DNA from: JAAZHD01 sp012510895
GTDB lineage: Bacteria > Bacillota > Clostridia > Caldicoprobacterales > DTU083
Assembly: GCA_050951465.1 (NCBI GenBank)
Contig: JBMNJC010000005.1
Coordinates: forward strand, 1-64,000
Length of the DNA: 64,000 bases
Direction: 5' to 3'
Below are positions 40,888 to 49,176 of this stretch, piece after piece (within the stretch, counting starts at the first letter, position 1; each line of letters begins with the position of its first letter). The translations under genes and the position numbers were made by a program. The notes under the pieces were generated by a model that did not search any database, had not been told where the DNA came from, and saw nothing but the letters and a program-made list of their open reading frames with translations.

Positions 40888-41808
40888 ATGCCGGTAAATA
40901 TACCAGACGACTTACCTGCCAAACAAATCCTGGAGAGCGAGAATATATTTGTAATGACGGAAAAGCGGGCAACTACCCAGGATATAAGACCCTTAAAAAT
41001 TTGTATCTTAAATTTGATGCCAACAAAGGTTGTGACTGAAACTCAGCTGCTTAGACTTATCGGGAATACCCCCTTGCAGGTAGATGTGGTATTGCTGCAT
41101 CCCAAAAGTCATGTTTCAAAAAATACCTCTCAGGAACATCTGCTGGCATTCTATCGCACTTTTTCAGACGTGAAGAATGAAACCTTTGACGGCATGATAA
41201 TCACCGGTGCTCCGGTGGAAACCCTTCCTTTCGAGGAAGTGGACTATTGGGATGAATTGAAGGAAATTATGGACTGGAAGTTACACAACGTAACTTCCAC
41301 CCTCCATATCTGTTGGGGCGCCCAGGCAGGTCTCTACCATCATTACGGCATTCCGAAATATCCATTGGAAAAAAAGCTTTTCGGAGTATACCCCCACAAG
41401 GTTACCCGCAAGAATGTAAAGCTGCTTCGGGGCTTTGATGACGTCTTCTATGTGCCTCATTCCCGCTATACGGAAGTACGGCGCCAGGATATCGAGAAGC
41501 ATCCCGAGCTGGAGATCCTGGTGGATTCTTCAGAAGCCGGAATCTATATAGTAAGTTCAAAGGACGGCAGGCAGCTTTTTATAACAGGCCATTCTGAATA
41601 CGATGCAGAGACCTTAATGCTGGAATACGAGAGAGACTTTAAAAAAGGACTGGGCACTGCCCTGCCGGAAAATTATTTTCCAAATAATGACCCCAGCCGG
41701 CCTCCGATGGTAACATGGCGAGCCCATGCCAATCTCTTGTTTGCCAATTGGCTTAACTACTATGTATATCAGGAGACTCCTTACGATCTTAGTCAGATCA
41801 GGTTCTGA
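40888..41808 (+). CDS. metA: homoserine O-acyltransferase (MetA type), predicted acetyl-CoA specific
   Basis: First committed step of methionine synthesis: acylation of homoserine. The 306-residue protein keeps the catalytic Cys142 (HICWGAQAG), His235 and Glu237 (TGHSEYD). Residue 111 is Glu (GAPVE), the residue associated with acetyl-CoA use in MetA enzymes of Bacillus; Escherichia coli has Gly there and uses succinyl-CoA. The product is therefore predicted to be O-acetylhomoserine. It lies 58 bp downstream of leuS and may share its transcript. A bidirectional terminator follows. Confidence 0.94.
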   Translation: MPVNIPDDLPAKQILESENIFVMTEKRATTQDIRPLKICILNLMPTKVVTETQLLRLIGNTPLQVDVVLLHPKSHVSKNTSQEHLLAFYRTFSDVKNETFDGMIITGAPVETLPFEEVDYWDELKEIMDWKLHNVTSTLHICWGAQAGLYHHYGIPKYPLEKKLFGVYPHKVTRKNVKLLRGFDDVFYVPHSRYTEVRRQDIEKHPELEILVDSSEAGIYIVSSKDGRQLFITGHSEYDAETLMLEYERDFKKGLGTALPENYFPNNDPSRPPMVTWRAHANLLFANWLNYYVYQETPYDLSQIRF

Positions 41809-41839
41809 TTATCGGAATAACTGCAAATATAATAATAAA

Positions 41840-41881
41840 AAAACACCCCCTTGCATATCTTTCTTGTAAGGGGGTGTTTTT
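41840..41881. terminator. bidirectional terminator between metA and aroA
   Basis: ACACCCCCTT and AAGGGGGTGT form a long stem with T-runs on both strands (TTTTTG rightward, TTTTTTTATT leftward), serving metA/leuS on one strand and the aro operon on the other. Confidence 0.88.
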
Positions 41882-41882
41882 G

Positions 41883-41981
41883 ATGAAAATTTTCTTTTTC
41901 CGTAAAAGCAACCTGGCATGGGGAATCGCCCTGATAATATTCTTAATACTTGCAGTTGTTCTAATACTAAGGTTATCTTAA
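41883..41981 (+). CDS. possible 32-residue single-helix membrane peptide
   Basis: ATG at 41883 opens a frame of 32 codons: a short basic start (MKIFFFRKSN) and one long hydrophobic helix (AWGIALIIFLILAVVLILRL). The only ribosome-site-like sequence, AAGGGGGTG, is the right arm of the terminator at 41840-41881, so translation would need read-through and an opened hairpin. It lies between convergent operons and may be a chance frame. No family recognised. Confidence 0.4.
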   Translation: MKIFFFRKSNLAWGIALIIFLILAVVLILRLS

Positions 41982-41997
41982 GGAAAGCTTTATTTTC

Positions 41998-43302
41998 TTA
42001 TGATTTAAGTGATTCTATTATTCTGAAGAATCCCGGGAAGGAGACATCTGCCCATTGTCCGTCGGCAATGACGGTTCTGCCTCTTGCTGTCAGACCGGCT
42101 ATAGCCCCCATCATGGCTATGCGGTGATCCATTTCACATGTAATGTTTGTACCGGTTAAGGGGGTTGGACCGTTTATAACCATGCCGTCCTCTGTAGGCT
42201 CTATGTCTGCGCCTAGAGCCTTTAATGTACGTACAATAAGGTCTATCCGGTTTGATTCCTTTACCTTAAGCTCTGCTGCGTCCTTGATAATGGTAGTACC
42301 CCTTGCTTGGGTTGCAGCCAGTGCGAGAATGGGGATTTCATCTATGAGGCGGGGAATCATAGATCCGCCCACCTCAACTCCCTTCAAGTCAGAGAAGGAT
42401 GCAGTGATGTCTCCCGCAGGTTCTCCTGCTTGTTCATGGGCTCCGTTTAAATTTTCAACACTAATTTTTCCGCCCATCTGCCGGTATACTTCAAGAATAC
42501 CGGAACGGGTTGGGTTAATGCCAATCTCCTTCATGGTTATACTGGAGCCGGGAACAAGCAGGGATGCTGTTATAAAAAAGGCAGCAGAGGATATATCCCC
42601 TGGTATTCTTATGTTTTGCCCGTATAATTCTTCAGCGGGATAAACCTTTATACTGAGGTCGTTTTGTTCTATTTGTCCGCCGAACTGTTTGAACATGATT
42701 TCCGTATGGTCCCGTGACAAGGCAGGCTGATGGATGATTGTGGGTGAATCTCCGTACAGGGCGCCAAATATGATGGCTGATTTTACCTGGGCGCTGGCTA
42801 CCGGAAGGGTGTATTCAATGCCTCTGAGGCTGCCGGCTCCTTTTATATGAAGAGGAAGGCGGTTGCCTGGAGGGTCGAAAACGCCGCCCATTTTGCTGAG
42901 CGGATCCACAACCCTGTCCATAGGCCGTTTGCGCAATGAAGCGTCTCCGTCTAATACAGAAGGGAAACTTTGACCTGCCAGGATTCCCGCCATCAGCCGG
43001 GCTGTGGTGCCGGAATTGCCTGCCTGTATTACTGAATCGGGTTTCTTAAGCCCCCTGAGGCCCTTTCCCTGAATCTCAACTATGGTTTCATTCTTATCAT
43101 CTGTTTTGACCTTTATATCTATGCCCATGCTTTGAAAAGCCTTTATGGTGTTTAAACAATCATCTCCCGGTAAAAAGCGGGACAGTCTGGTTTCTCCCCT
43201 GGAGAGGGCGCCGAACATTACACCGCGATGGGAGATGGACTTATCTCCGGGAATCTTTACTTCTCCGACCAACTGCCTTGCCGGCGTGATTTCAATTCTC
43301 AT
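41998..43302 (-). CDS. aroA: 3-phosphoshikimate 1-carboxyvinyltransferase (EPSP synthase)
   Basis: Transfers the enolpyruvyl group of PEP to shikimate 3-phosphate. The 434-residue protein shows GDKSISHRGVMFGAL near the N-terminus, the QAGNSGTTARLMAGIL signature, LRKRPMDRVVDPL, ASAQVKSA and DEIPILALAATQA (catalytic Asp), and KVKESNRIDL. These match the AroA family throughout. It is the last gene of a minus-strand operon aroB-aroF-tyrA-aroA, 50 bp after tyrA, and its transcript ends at the bidirectional terminator 41840-41881. The GGAGG-type site precedes the ATG. Confidence 0.97.
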   Translation of the reverse strand: MRIEITPARQLVGEVKIPGDKSISHRGVMFGALSRGETRLSRFLPGDDCLNTIKAFQSMGIDIKVKTDDKNETIVEIQGKGLRGLKKPDSVIQAGNSGTTARLMAGILAGQSFPSVLDGDASLRKRPMDRVVDPLSKMGGVFDPPGNRLPLHIKGAGSLRGIEYTLPVASAQVKSAIIFGALYGDSPTIIHQPALSRDHTEIMFKQFGGQIEQNDLSIKVYPAEELYGQNIRIPGDISSAAFFITASLLVPGSSITMKEIGINPTRSGILEVYRQMGGKISVENLNGAHEQAGEPAGDITASFSDLKGVEVGGSMIPRLIDEIPILALAATQARGTTIIKDAAELKVKESNRIDLIVRTLKALGADIEPTEDGMVINGPTPLTGTNITCEMDHRIAMMGAIAGLTARGRTVIADGQWADVSFPGFFRIIESLKS

Positions 43303-43352
43303 TATATTCCTCCTTGTATTCAGTCAGCCTTTACCAGGTCCGGCTTTTGATC

Positions 43353-44465
43353 CTAATCTTCAGTATCCGTGTAAGCCCTGCAGCCCGCCCTGTTTAACAG
43401 CTCCACTGCCTTTTTCTGTGCCGCCTGGTCATCCAGGGACAGTACCAGACAACCCGGTTCATTTTCCCTGCTGTTTATAATCCTGATATTTTTGATGTTC
43501 ACATTATGGCTGCCCAGAATGCCGGTAACATATCCCATGATTCCGGGTTTGTCCTCCACATCAACATATATCTGATAATAGGGCAGCAGAAAGAGGCTTT
43601 TGGATGAAGGAATCTGATTCCGGTAGCTTCTGGCTTTTTCATAAAAGGCTTCCATCTGCCTTTCGTCACCTTTTTCCAAACTCTGTCCGAACTCATACAA
43701 ATTGCGGATCATTAAGCGTAATAAGGGCAGAATCTGATCCCTGTTAGCCAGACATATATCCCGCCACATGGCCGGATTGGAAGAGGCAATCCGGGTAATA
43801 TCCTTAAATCCGCCTGCAGCAAGTTTTTGGATATCATGCTCCGAGCCGTCCAGATCGCTTACGGTGTTTACCAGGGCAGAAGCAATAATGTGGGGCAGAT
43901 GGCTTACGGCACCTACCCTTTGGTCATGGGTCAGAGGATCAAGGATAAGGGGCAGGGCACCGGTAGATGATATCAGATTTTTAAATTCTTCCAGAACAGC
44001 CGGCGGAGTCTCCTTCTGCGGTGTTAATATATAGTAGGCATTTTCAAAAAGATGTGCCATACTGGCAGAATAACCTGAGCGTTCCGTCCCCGCCATAGGG
44101 TGTCCGCCGATAAAGTACGCATTTTTCGGCAAAATCTGCTCGGCTGCCTGCATTATACTTGATTTTATGCTTCCCACATCGCTTATGATTGCACCCGGTC
44201 TGGCCGCTCCGCTGATTTTTCTTAAGATATCAGGGATTGTGTTAATAGGTGTGCACAGAAAGATTATATCTGCTTCAGGCGCGATTTTTGCCAGATCTGA
44301 ATCAGCTTTCTGCTCTATGACTCCTTCCTTTAAAGCCATACTAAGGTTATCCGGACTATTGTCAGCTGCATAAATTCTGAAATGGGGATTTGTGCGGCGG
44401 AGGGCTTTGGCCAGTGAACCGCCGATCAGTCCCAGACCAACAATTAAAATCGTTTTCTGCTCCAT
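43353..44465 (-). CDS. tyrA: prephenate dehydrogenase with C-terminal ACT domain
   Basis: Converts prephenate to 4-hydroxyphenylpyruvate in tyrosine synthesis, NAD-dependent. The 370-residue protein has the Rossmann motif VGLGLIGGSLAKAL near the N-terminus, the FIGGHPMAGTERSG signature with the conserved His, and DPLTHDQRVGAVSHLPHIIA with the catalytic His. The last 75 residues form an ACT domain (VDVEDKPGIMGYVTGIL), a ligand-binding module that commonly gives feedback by tyrosine. It lies 3 bp after aroF and is surely cotranscribed. Confidence 0.95.
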   Translation of the reverse strand: MEQKTILIVGLGLIGGSLAKALRRTNPHFRIYAADNSPDNLSMALKEGVIEQKADSDLAKIAPEADIIFLCTPINTIPDILRKISGAARPGAIISDVGSIKSSIMQAAEQILPKNAYFIGGHPMAGTERSGYSASMAHLFENAYYILTPQKETPPAVLEEFKNLISSTGALPLILDPLTHDQRVGAVSHLPHIIASALVNTVSDLDGSEHDIQKLAAGGFKDITRIASSNPAMWRDICLANRDQILPLLRLMIRNLYEFGQSLEKGDERQMEAFYEKARSYRNQIPSSKSLFLLPYYQIYVDVEDKPGIMGYVTGILGSHNVNIKNIRIINSRENEPGCLVLSLDDQAAQKKAVELLNRAGCRAYTDTED

Positions 44466-44468
44466 ATC

Positions 44469-45482
44469 TTAACTCTCCCGTCCCAGGAATCCGGCAATGT
44501 TCCGTATATCATCCATTAACCTGGCGAAGCTTGTAAAATTAAGCGACTGGGGTCCGTCAGACAAGGCCTCCTTGGGGGAGGGATGCACTTCCACCAGCAA
44601 CCCGTCTGTACCTGCGGCTATTGCTGCCCGGCTCATTGGAGCAACCAGGTTCCAACGTCCGGTACCATGGCTTGGATCGGCAATGACCGGCAGATGGCTT
44701 AATTCCTTAACAGATGGGATGCTGCTTAAGTCAAGTGTGTTCCTGGTATAGGTTTCAAAGGTGCGGATTCCTCTTTCACACAGAATTATATTGTAGTTGC
44801 CTTCATTCATAATGTATTCAGCTGCGTTAAGCCATTCTTCAATGGTGGCAGAAAGACCCCGCTTTAAAACAACCGGAAGCTTCATTCTGCCTGCTTCCCT
44901 AAGAAGGGCAAAATTCTGCATATTTCTGGCACCGATCTGTATCACATCCACATATTTGGCGGCCAGTTCCAGGGTACGTTCAGATACGGCTTCAGACACA
45001 AGAAGAAGTCCGGTTTCGTCACGGGCTTCAGCCAGAATTTTAAGACCATCTTCTTCAAGGCCTTGAAAGGAATAGGGAGAGGAACGGGGTTTAAAAGCGC
45101 CGCCCCTTAAAAAGCCAACGCCCTGAGATTTCAGGAATCGGGCAGTATTAAGCAGCTGCTCCCTGCTTTCCACGGCGCAGGGTCCTGCCATAACTGCCAC
45201 CTTATTGCCGCCGATCTCCTCATTGCCGATTTTAATTACTGTGTTTTCCGGATGAAATGCTCTTCCTGCCAGCTTATAAGGCTCCACAATATGCACCATT
45301 CGATCAACACCTGGAAGGAGTTCCAGCGGTGTGTCTGCCAGCAGACGTTTGTCGCCTATGACACCGATTATGGTGCGTTCGGAACCTTCAGAAATGTGGA
45401 CGTCAAAACCCATGCTTTTTAACAGTTTTTCGACGCCTGTAATGTCTTCTTTCCTTGCTTGAGGTTTCATTACAATTACCAT
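44469..45482 (-). CDS. aroF: 3-deoxy-7-phosphoheptulonate synthase (DAHP synthase, type I-beta)
   Basis: First enzyme of the shikimate pathway, joining PEP and erythrose 4-phosphate. The 337-residue protein begins with a ferredoxin-like regulatory domain of about 70 residues (MVIVMKPQARKEDI, GSERTIIGVIGD), as in Thermotoga-type enzymes, where it mediates feedback. The barrel carries VMAGPCAVESREQLL, GGAFKPRSSPYSFQG, LKRGLSATIEEWL and IADPSHGTGRW, the metal and PEP ligands of the family. It sits between aroB and tyrA. A single chain, not fused with chorismate mutase. Confidence 0.95.
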   Translation of the reverse strand: MVIVMKPQARKEDITGVEKLLKSMGFDVHISEGSERTIIGVIGDKRLLADTPLELLPGVDRMVHIVEPYKLAGRAFHPENTVIKIGNEEIGGNKVAVMAGPCAVESREQLLNTARFLKSQGVGFLRGGAFKPRSSPYSFQGLEEDGLKILAEARDETGLLLVSEAVSERTLELAAKYVDVIQIGARNMQNFALLREAGRMKLPVVLKRGLSATIEEWLNAAEYIMNEGNYNIILCERGIRTFETYTRNTLDLSSIPSVKELSHLPVIADPSHGTGRWNLVAPMSRAAIAAGTDGLLVEVHPSPKEALSDGPQSLNFTSFARLMDDIRNIAGFLGRES

Positions 45483-45555
45483 GCTACAGTCCTCCGTTTA
45501 ATAGATTATTTTTACATACCTGCCGTTTTGCCGTTCTACCGATATTAACTGTCAT

Positions 45556-46662
45556 TTACCCTTTTAATTCCCTGATTGCTTTTAAGATTATTTCATTGCT
45601 TATATTATGGAATAATTCTACCCTGCCGGAACCTGCGGGCAGTACAAAGCCTATTCTGCCGTCTCTGTTCTTTTTGTCACGCTGCATCCATTCCAATAAA
45701 GATGCAGGTTCTAAATCCGGCAGTCTGACGGGCAGTCCGGCTGCCTTAAGTATATTTTCAATTCTCAGCAGATAGTCCGTACTAACGGCAGAGGGATTTA
45801 CAATGGAGCCAATCCGGGCTTCCACCATCATGCCTATGGCAACGGCTTCTCCGTGGGTATAGGTTCCGTATCCTGCAGCTGCCTCTATGGCATGGCCGAT
45901 GGTATGGCCGAAATTCAATATTGCCCGAAAACCCTGCTCTTTTTCATCCTGTCCCACCACATCTGCTTTGATTTCGCAGGAGCGGCAGACTCCCTGTATC
46001 AGCTTTGATGTGTTAAGTTTCATGAGATCATGCATATTTTCTTCCAGCCAGCCTAAAAACTCACAGTCCCGGATGATGCCGTGTTTAATAAGTTCTGCCA
46101 TGCCGGAAGACAGTTCCCGCTTCGGAAGGGTTCTTAAAGTTGAAATATTCATCAGCACATATTCAGGCTGATAGAATGAACCAATCACATTCTTGGCCAG
46201 GGGATGATTAACCGCCACCTTTCCGCCTATGCTGCTGTCCACCTGTGCCAGCAGGCTGGTGGGTATCTGAATGAAAGGAACCCCCCGCATATAGGTAGAT
46301 GCCGTAAAACCGGCCAGATCGCCGACTACTCCGCCGCCCAGGGCTGCTATCGAAGAATTTCTGTCGAGATTAGCCTTAAGAGCAACGGTATAGAGATTTT
46401 CCGCCTCCTGCAAGGTTTTGGTATCTTCTCCGGGCTTAACAACGGCAGTTGTGACCTCATATTTCAAAGCCTTAAACAACTCTTCAACAGGCTGCCTGTA
46501 CCAACAGGCAACATTTTCATCGGTAATAAGGAGCAGCTTTTTCTTATGGGGCAGTCCTTTTACCTTCAAAGCATTAAACAAGGCTTCCCAGTTATCATCA
46601 ATATAAATGGGATATGAACGTTTATCCAACTGAACGGTCAGAGTCTTCAAGCACATCACCAT
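45556..46662 (-). CDS. aroB: 3-dehydroquinate synthase
   Basis: Cyclises DAHP to 3-dehydroquinate with NAD and a divalent metal. The 368-residue protein has ALGGGVVGDLAGFTASTYMRG, IQIPTSLLAQVDSSIGGKVAVN, ELIKHGII with a metal ligand, and LNFGHTIGHAIEAAAGYGTYTHGEAVAIGM with two metal histidines. The first codons ATG-GTG-ATG allow several starts; the internal ATG at 46656, after AGGA, is equally possible. It heads the aro operon, with a strong promoter at 46700-46728. Spacing to aroF is 73 bp. Confidence 0.96.
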   Translation of the reverse strand: MVMCLKTLTVQLDKRSYPIYIDDNWEALFNALKVKGLPHKKKLLLITDENVACWYRQPVEELFKALKYEVTTAVVKPGEDTKTLQEAENLYTVALKANLDRNSSIAALGGGVVGDLAGFTASTYMRGVPFIQIPTSLLAQVDSSIGGKVAVNHPLAKNVIGSFYQPEYVLMNISTLRTLPKRELSSGMAELIKHGIIRDCEFLGWLEENMHDLMKLNTSKLIQGVCRSCEIKADVVGQDEKEQGFRAILNFGHTIGHAIEAAAGYGTYTHGEAVAIGMMVEARIGSIVNPSAVSTDYLLRIENILKAAGLPVRLPDLEPASLLEWMQRDKKNRDGRIGFVLPAGSGRVELFHNISNEIILKAIRELKG

Positions 46663-46699
46663 CCTGTTTCTTTATAGATCAGCTGCCGGAATTTCTAAA

Positions 46700-46728
46700 A
46701 TTGTAACCTCAGTGCGGGAAAAAGTCAA
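46700..46728 (-). promoter_or_regulatory. promoter of the aroB-aroF-tyrA-aroA operon
   Basis: On the minus strand TTGACT and TACAAT are separated by 17 bp, giving a start about 30 bp before the aroB ATG. The short leader leaves no room for a T-box. Confidence 0.75.
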
Positions 46729-46751
46729 TTCTATCTTTATTTTTGCGCGGA

Positions 46752-46775
46752 ATATGATACAATATATGATACAAT
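46752..46775 (+). promoter_or_regulatory. duplicated extended -10 promoter of the EF-G-like gene
   Basis: ATATGATACAAT occurs twice in perfect tandem (46752-46763 and 46764-46775). Each copy contains TGA-TACAAT, an extended -10. The duplication gives two overlapping start regions 12 bp apart, about 180 bp before the gene. Confidence 0.55.
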
Positions 46776-46957
46776 AAAACAGGAGAAGAAGGGTAAACAG
46801 GATACTTATCGAAATATTATTACAGAAGCGGCAAGGTTTGCAAGGGTATAATGCCATAATTACCATATGGGTTCGATTATATAGCTGGATATCCTTTCTG
46901 ATTGCCTTGAATACTTGAGCAGCAGTAAAATTGATAATAATGAACGGGGGAATGTTG

Positions 46958-49033
46958 ATGAAAAACTATACTACCGACAAGATTCGCAATATTGCCATTA
47001 TCGGTCATGGCGGCGAAGGCAAGACAACATTGACTGAAGCTATGTTGTTTAGTGCCAAGGCTATTGATCGTTTTGGAAAAGTCGAAGAGGGAAATACCAC
47101 AACCGACTATGATCCGGAAGAATTGAAAAGGCATATTTCCATAAGCGCCGCACTTGCTCCGCTTGAATGGAACCAGCATAAGGTAAATATTATAGATGTT
47201 CCCGGCTATTTTGATTTCGTTGGTGAAATGGTGAGTACCCTTAGAGTGGCAGACAGCGCCTGCATTGTTATAGGGGCCGTATCCGGGCTTACCGTAGGTG
47301 CTGAAAAAGCATGGGATTATTGTCAGGAATACAATACTCCCAGGATCATATTTGTAAACCAGATGGATCGTGAGAATGCCAATTTCCAAAAGGTTGTTGA
47401 TCAGTTAACCGAGAAGTACGGCACTTCCATAGCTCCATTCCAGGTTCCCATTATGGAAGGGGAAAACTTTATCGGTTATGTGGATCTCATAGCCATGGAA
47501 GCCAAGAAGTTCACTGATAAGGGACTGGAAGACATGCCGGTACCGGATTCCATGAGTGACGTAATAGAACCTATCCGCACCATGCTGGTGGAAGCAGCTG
47601 CTGAGACCAGCGAAGAACTGATGGAAAAATACTTTGAAGGAGAAGAATTGACAGCGGACGAAATTCGCACCGCAATACGGGAGGGCGTTGTCAGCGGGGA
47701 TATCGTACCGGTTATGTGCGGTTCAGCTGCCAACAACCGGGGAATATCCACCTTATTGGATACAATTGTGGATTACCTGCCTGCTCCCAACGAGCATGGA
47801 AAAATTACAGGCGTAAATCCAAAGACAGATGAGACTGTTGAAAGAACCTGTTCCCCGTCCGAACCATTCTCTGCCCTGGTATTTAAGACAGTGGTTGACC
47901 CCTTTGTCGGAAAACTTTCCATATTTAAAGTATTATCCGGCGAATTGACTACCGATGTTAATCTTTATAACGCCAACAAGGAAAGGGCAGACAAGACAAA
48001 TAACATTTACTACCTGCGCGGCAAGAAACAGATAAGCACAGATAAAATTACAGCAGGGGATATTGGAGCTGTTTCCAAATTGCAGCACACTATGACCGGA
48101 GATACCCTATGTGATGCATCCAGCCCCATCCTGTATGAAGGCATTAATTTCCCCAAACCTTCCATATCCTTAGCAGTTACGGTTGAAAAAGAAGGGGAAG
48201 AAGAAAAGGTATTTGGCGGACTGAATCGTCTGACAGAAGAAGATCCTACATTTGCCGTAGAGAAGAACCAGGAAACAGGCGAGATGCTGATATCCGGTAT
48301 AGGCGAAATGCATATGGAAATTATATCCAAACGCTTGCAGAATAAATTCGGCGTAAGCGTAAACTTTGCAGAGCCAAAGATTCCATACAGAGAAACCATC
48401 CGCAAATCCATAAAGGCAGAAGGAAGACATAAAAAACAAAGCGGCGGTCATGGGCAGTACGGCCATGTCTGGATAGAATTTGAGCCCCTTACGGACACCG
48501 AGAAAGAATTTGAATTCGTTGACAAGATTGTAGGCGGTGTCGTTCCGAGGCAGTTTATACCTGCAGTTGAAAGAGGATTGCGGGATTCATTGGTAAACGG
48601 TGTCTTGGCCGGATATCCCATGGTCGGCATCAAAGCTACCCTTTATGACGGTTCTTATCACAGCGTAGACTCTTCTGAAATAGCTTTCCGCGTTGCAGCT
48701 TCCCTGGCATACAGAAAGCTTGAAGAAGCCGATCCGGTTCTTCTTGAACCCATAATGAAAGCAGAAGTAATAGTTCCCGATGAGTATATGGGAGATATCA
48801 TCGGCGACCTTAACAAGCGCCGCGGAAGAATTCTGGGCATGGATCCCCTGGGCAACGGGCTTCAGAAGGTAACAGCAGAAGTGCCCCAGGCAGAAATGGC
48901 TAAATACGCTACGGATCTTCGTTCAATGACCCAGGCAAGAGGAAGCTTTACCCTGGAATTCGTCAGATATGAAGAGGTGCCGGCAAATATAGCAACTAAG
49001 GTTATAGAACAGGCTAAAAAGGATGCTGAATAA
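46958..49033 (+). CDS. elongation factor G paralogue (EF-G-like GTPase)
   Basis: A ribosomal translocase-like GTPase of 691 residues with all five EF-G domains. The start is the ATG at 46958, seven bases after GGGGG. The G domain departs from canonical EF-G: G1 is GHGGEGKTT (residues 16-24), the G3 segment is DVPGYFDF, where the catalytic His of DTPGH is replaced by Tyr84, and G4 is NQMD (134-137) instead of NKMD. Switch I reads HISISAALAP rather than RGITI. The later domains are ordinary (GEMHMEIISKRL, GGHGQYGHVWIEFEPL, NKRRGRILGM). It is an accessory paralogue; the main fusA is elsewhere. Its task (stress translation, ribosome recycling) is not decided. Confidence 0.9.
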   Translation: MKNYTTDKIRNIAIIGHGGEGKTTLTEAMLFSAKAIDRFGKVEEGNTTTDYDPEELKRHISISAALAPLEWNQHKVNIIDVPGYFDFVGEMVSTLRVADSACIVIGAVSGLTVGAEKAWDYCQEYNTPRIIFVNQMDRENANFQKVVDQLTEKYGTSIAPFQVPIMEGENFIGYVDLIAMEAKKFTDKGLEDMPVPDSMSDVIEPIRTMLVEAAAETSEELMEKYFEGEELTADEIRTAIREGVVSGDIVPVMCGSAANNRGISTLLDTIVDYLPAPNEHGKITGVNPKTDETVERTCSPSEPFSALVFKTVVDPFVGKLSIFKVLSGELTTDVNLYNANKERADKTNNIYYLRGKKQISTDKITAGDIGAVSKLQHTMTGDTLCDASSPILYEGINFPKPSISLAVTVEKEGEEEKVFGGLNRLTEEDPTFAVEKNQETGEMLISGIGEMHMEIISKRLQNKFGVSVNFAEPKIPYRETIRKSIKAEGRHKKQSGGHGQYGHVWIEFEPLTDTEKEFEFVDKIVGGVVPRQFIPAVERGLRDSLVNGVLAGYPMVGIKATLYDGSYHSVDSSEIAFRVAASLAYRKLEEADPVLLEPIMKAEVIVPDEYMGDIIGDLNKRRGRILGMDPLGNGLQKVTAEVPQAEMAKYATDLRSMTQARGSFTLEFVRYEEVPANIATKVIEQAKKDAE

Positions 49034-49067
49034 TAACTAAGGTGAGCAGACATTCATGTCTCTCATT

Positions 49068-49093
49068 GAGAGGGCCGATTGTCGGCTCTCTTT
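49068..49093 (+). terminator. terminator after the EF-G-like gene
   Basis: GAGAGGGCCGA and TCGGCTCTC pair around TTG with one bulge, followed by TTTG. Confidence 0.75.
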
Positions 49094-49176
49094 GTTTAAA
49101 GCTTTTTTGTTAGTCTGCTTTTATTAAGGGTAGATATATATAGGCAACCTTTATTGTAAAGGAGAGTATATTATAC

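Noticed and set aside
46663..46957. Open frame on the minus strand upstream of aroB (46672-46866)
   Set aside because: It covers the strong aro promoter and the duplicated -10 elements, has low complexity and no ribosome site.
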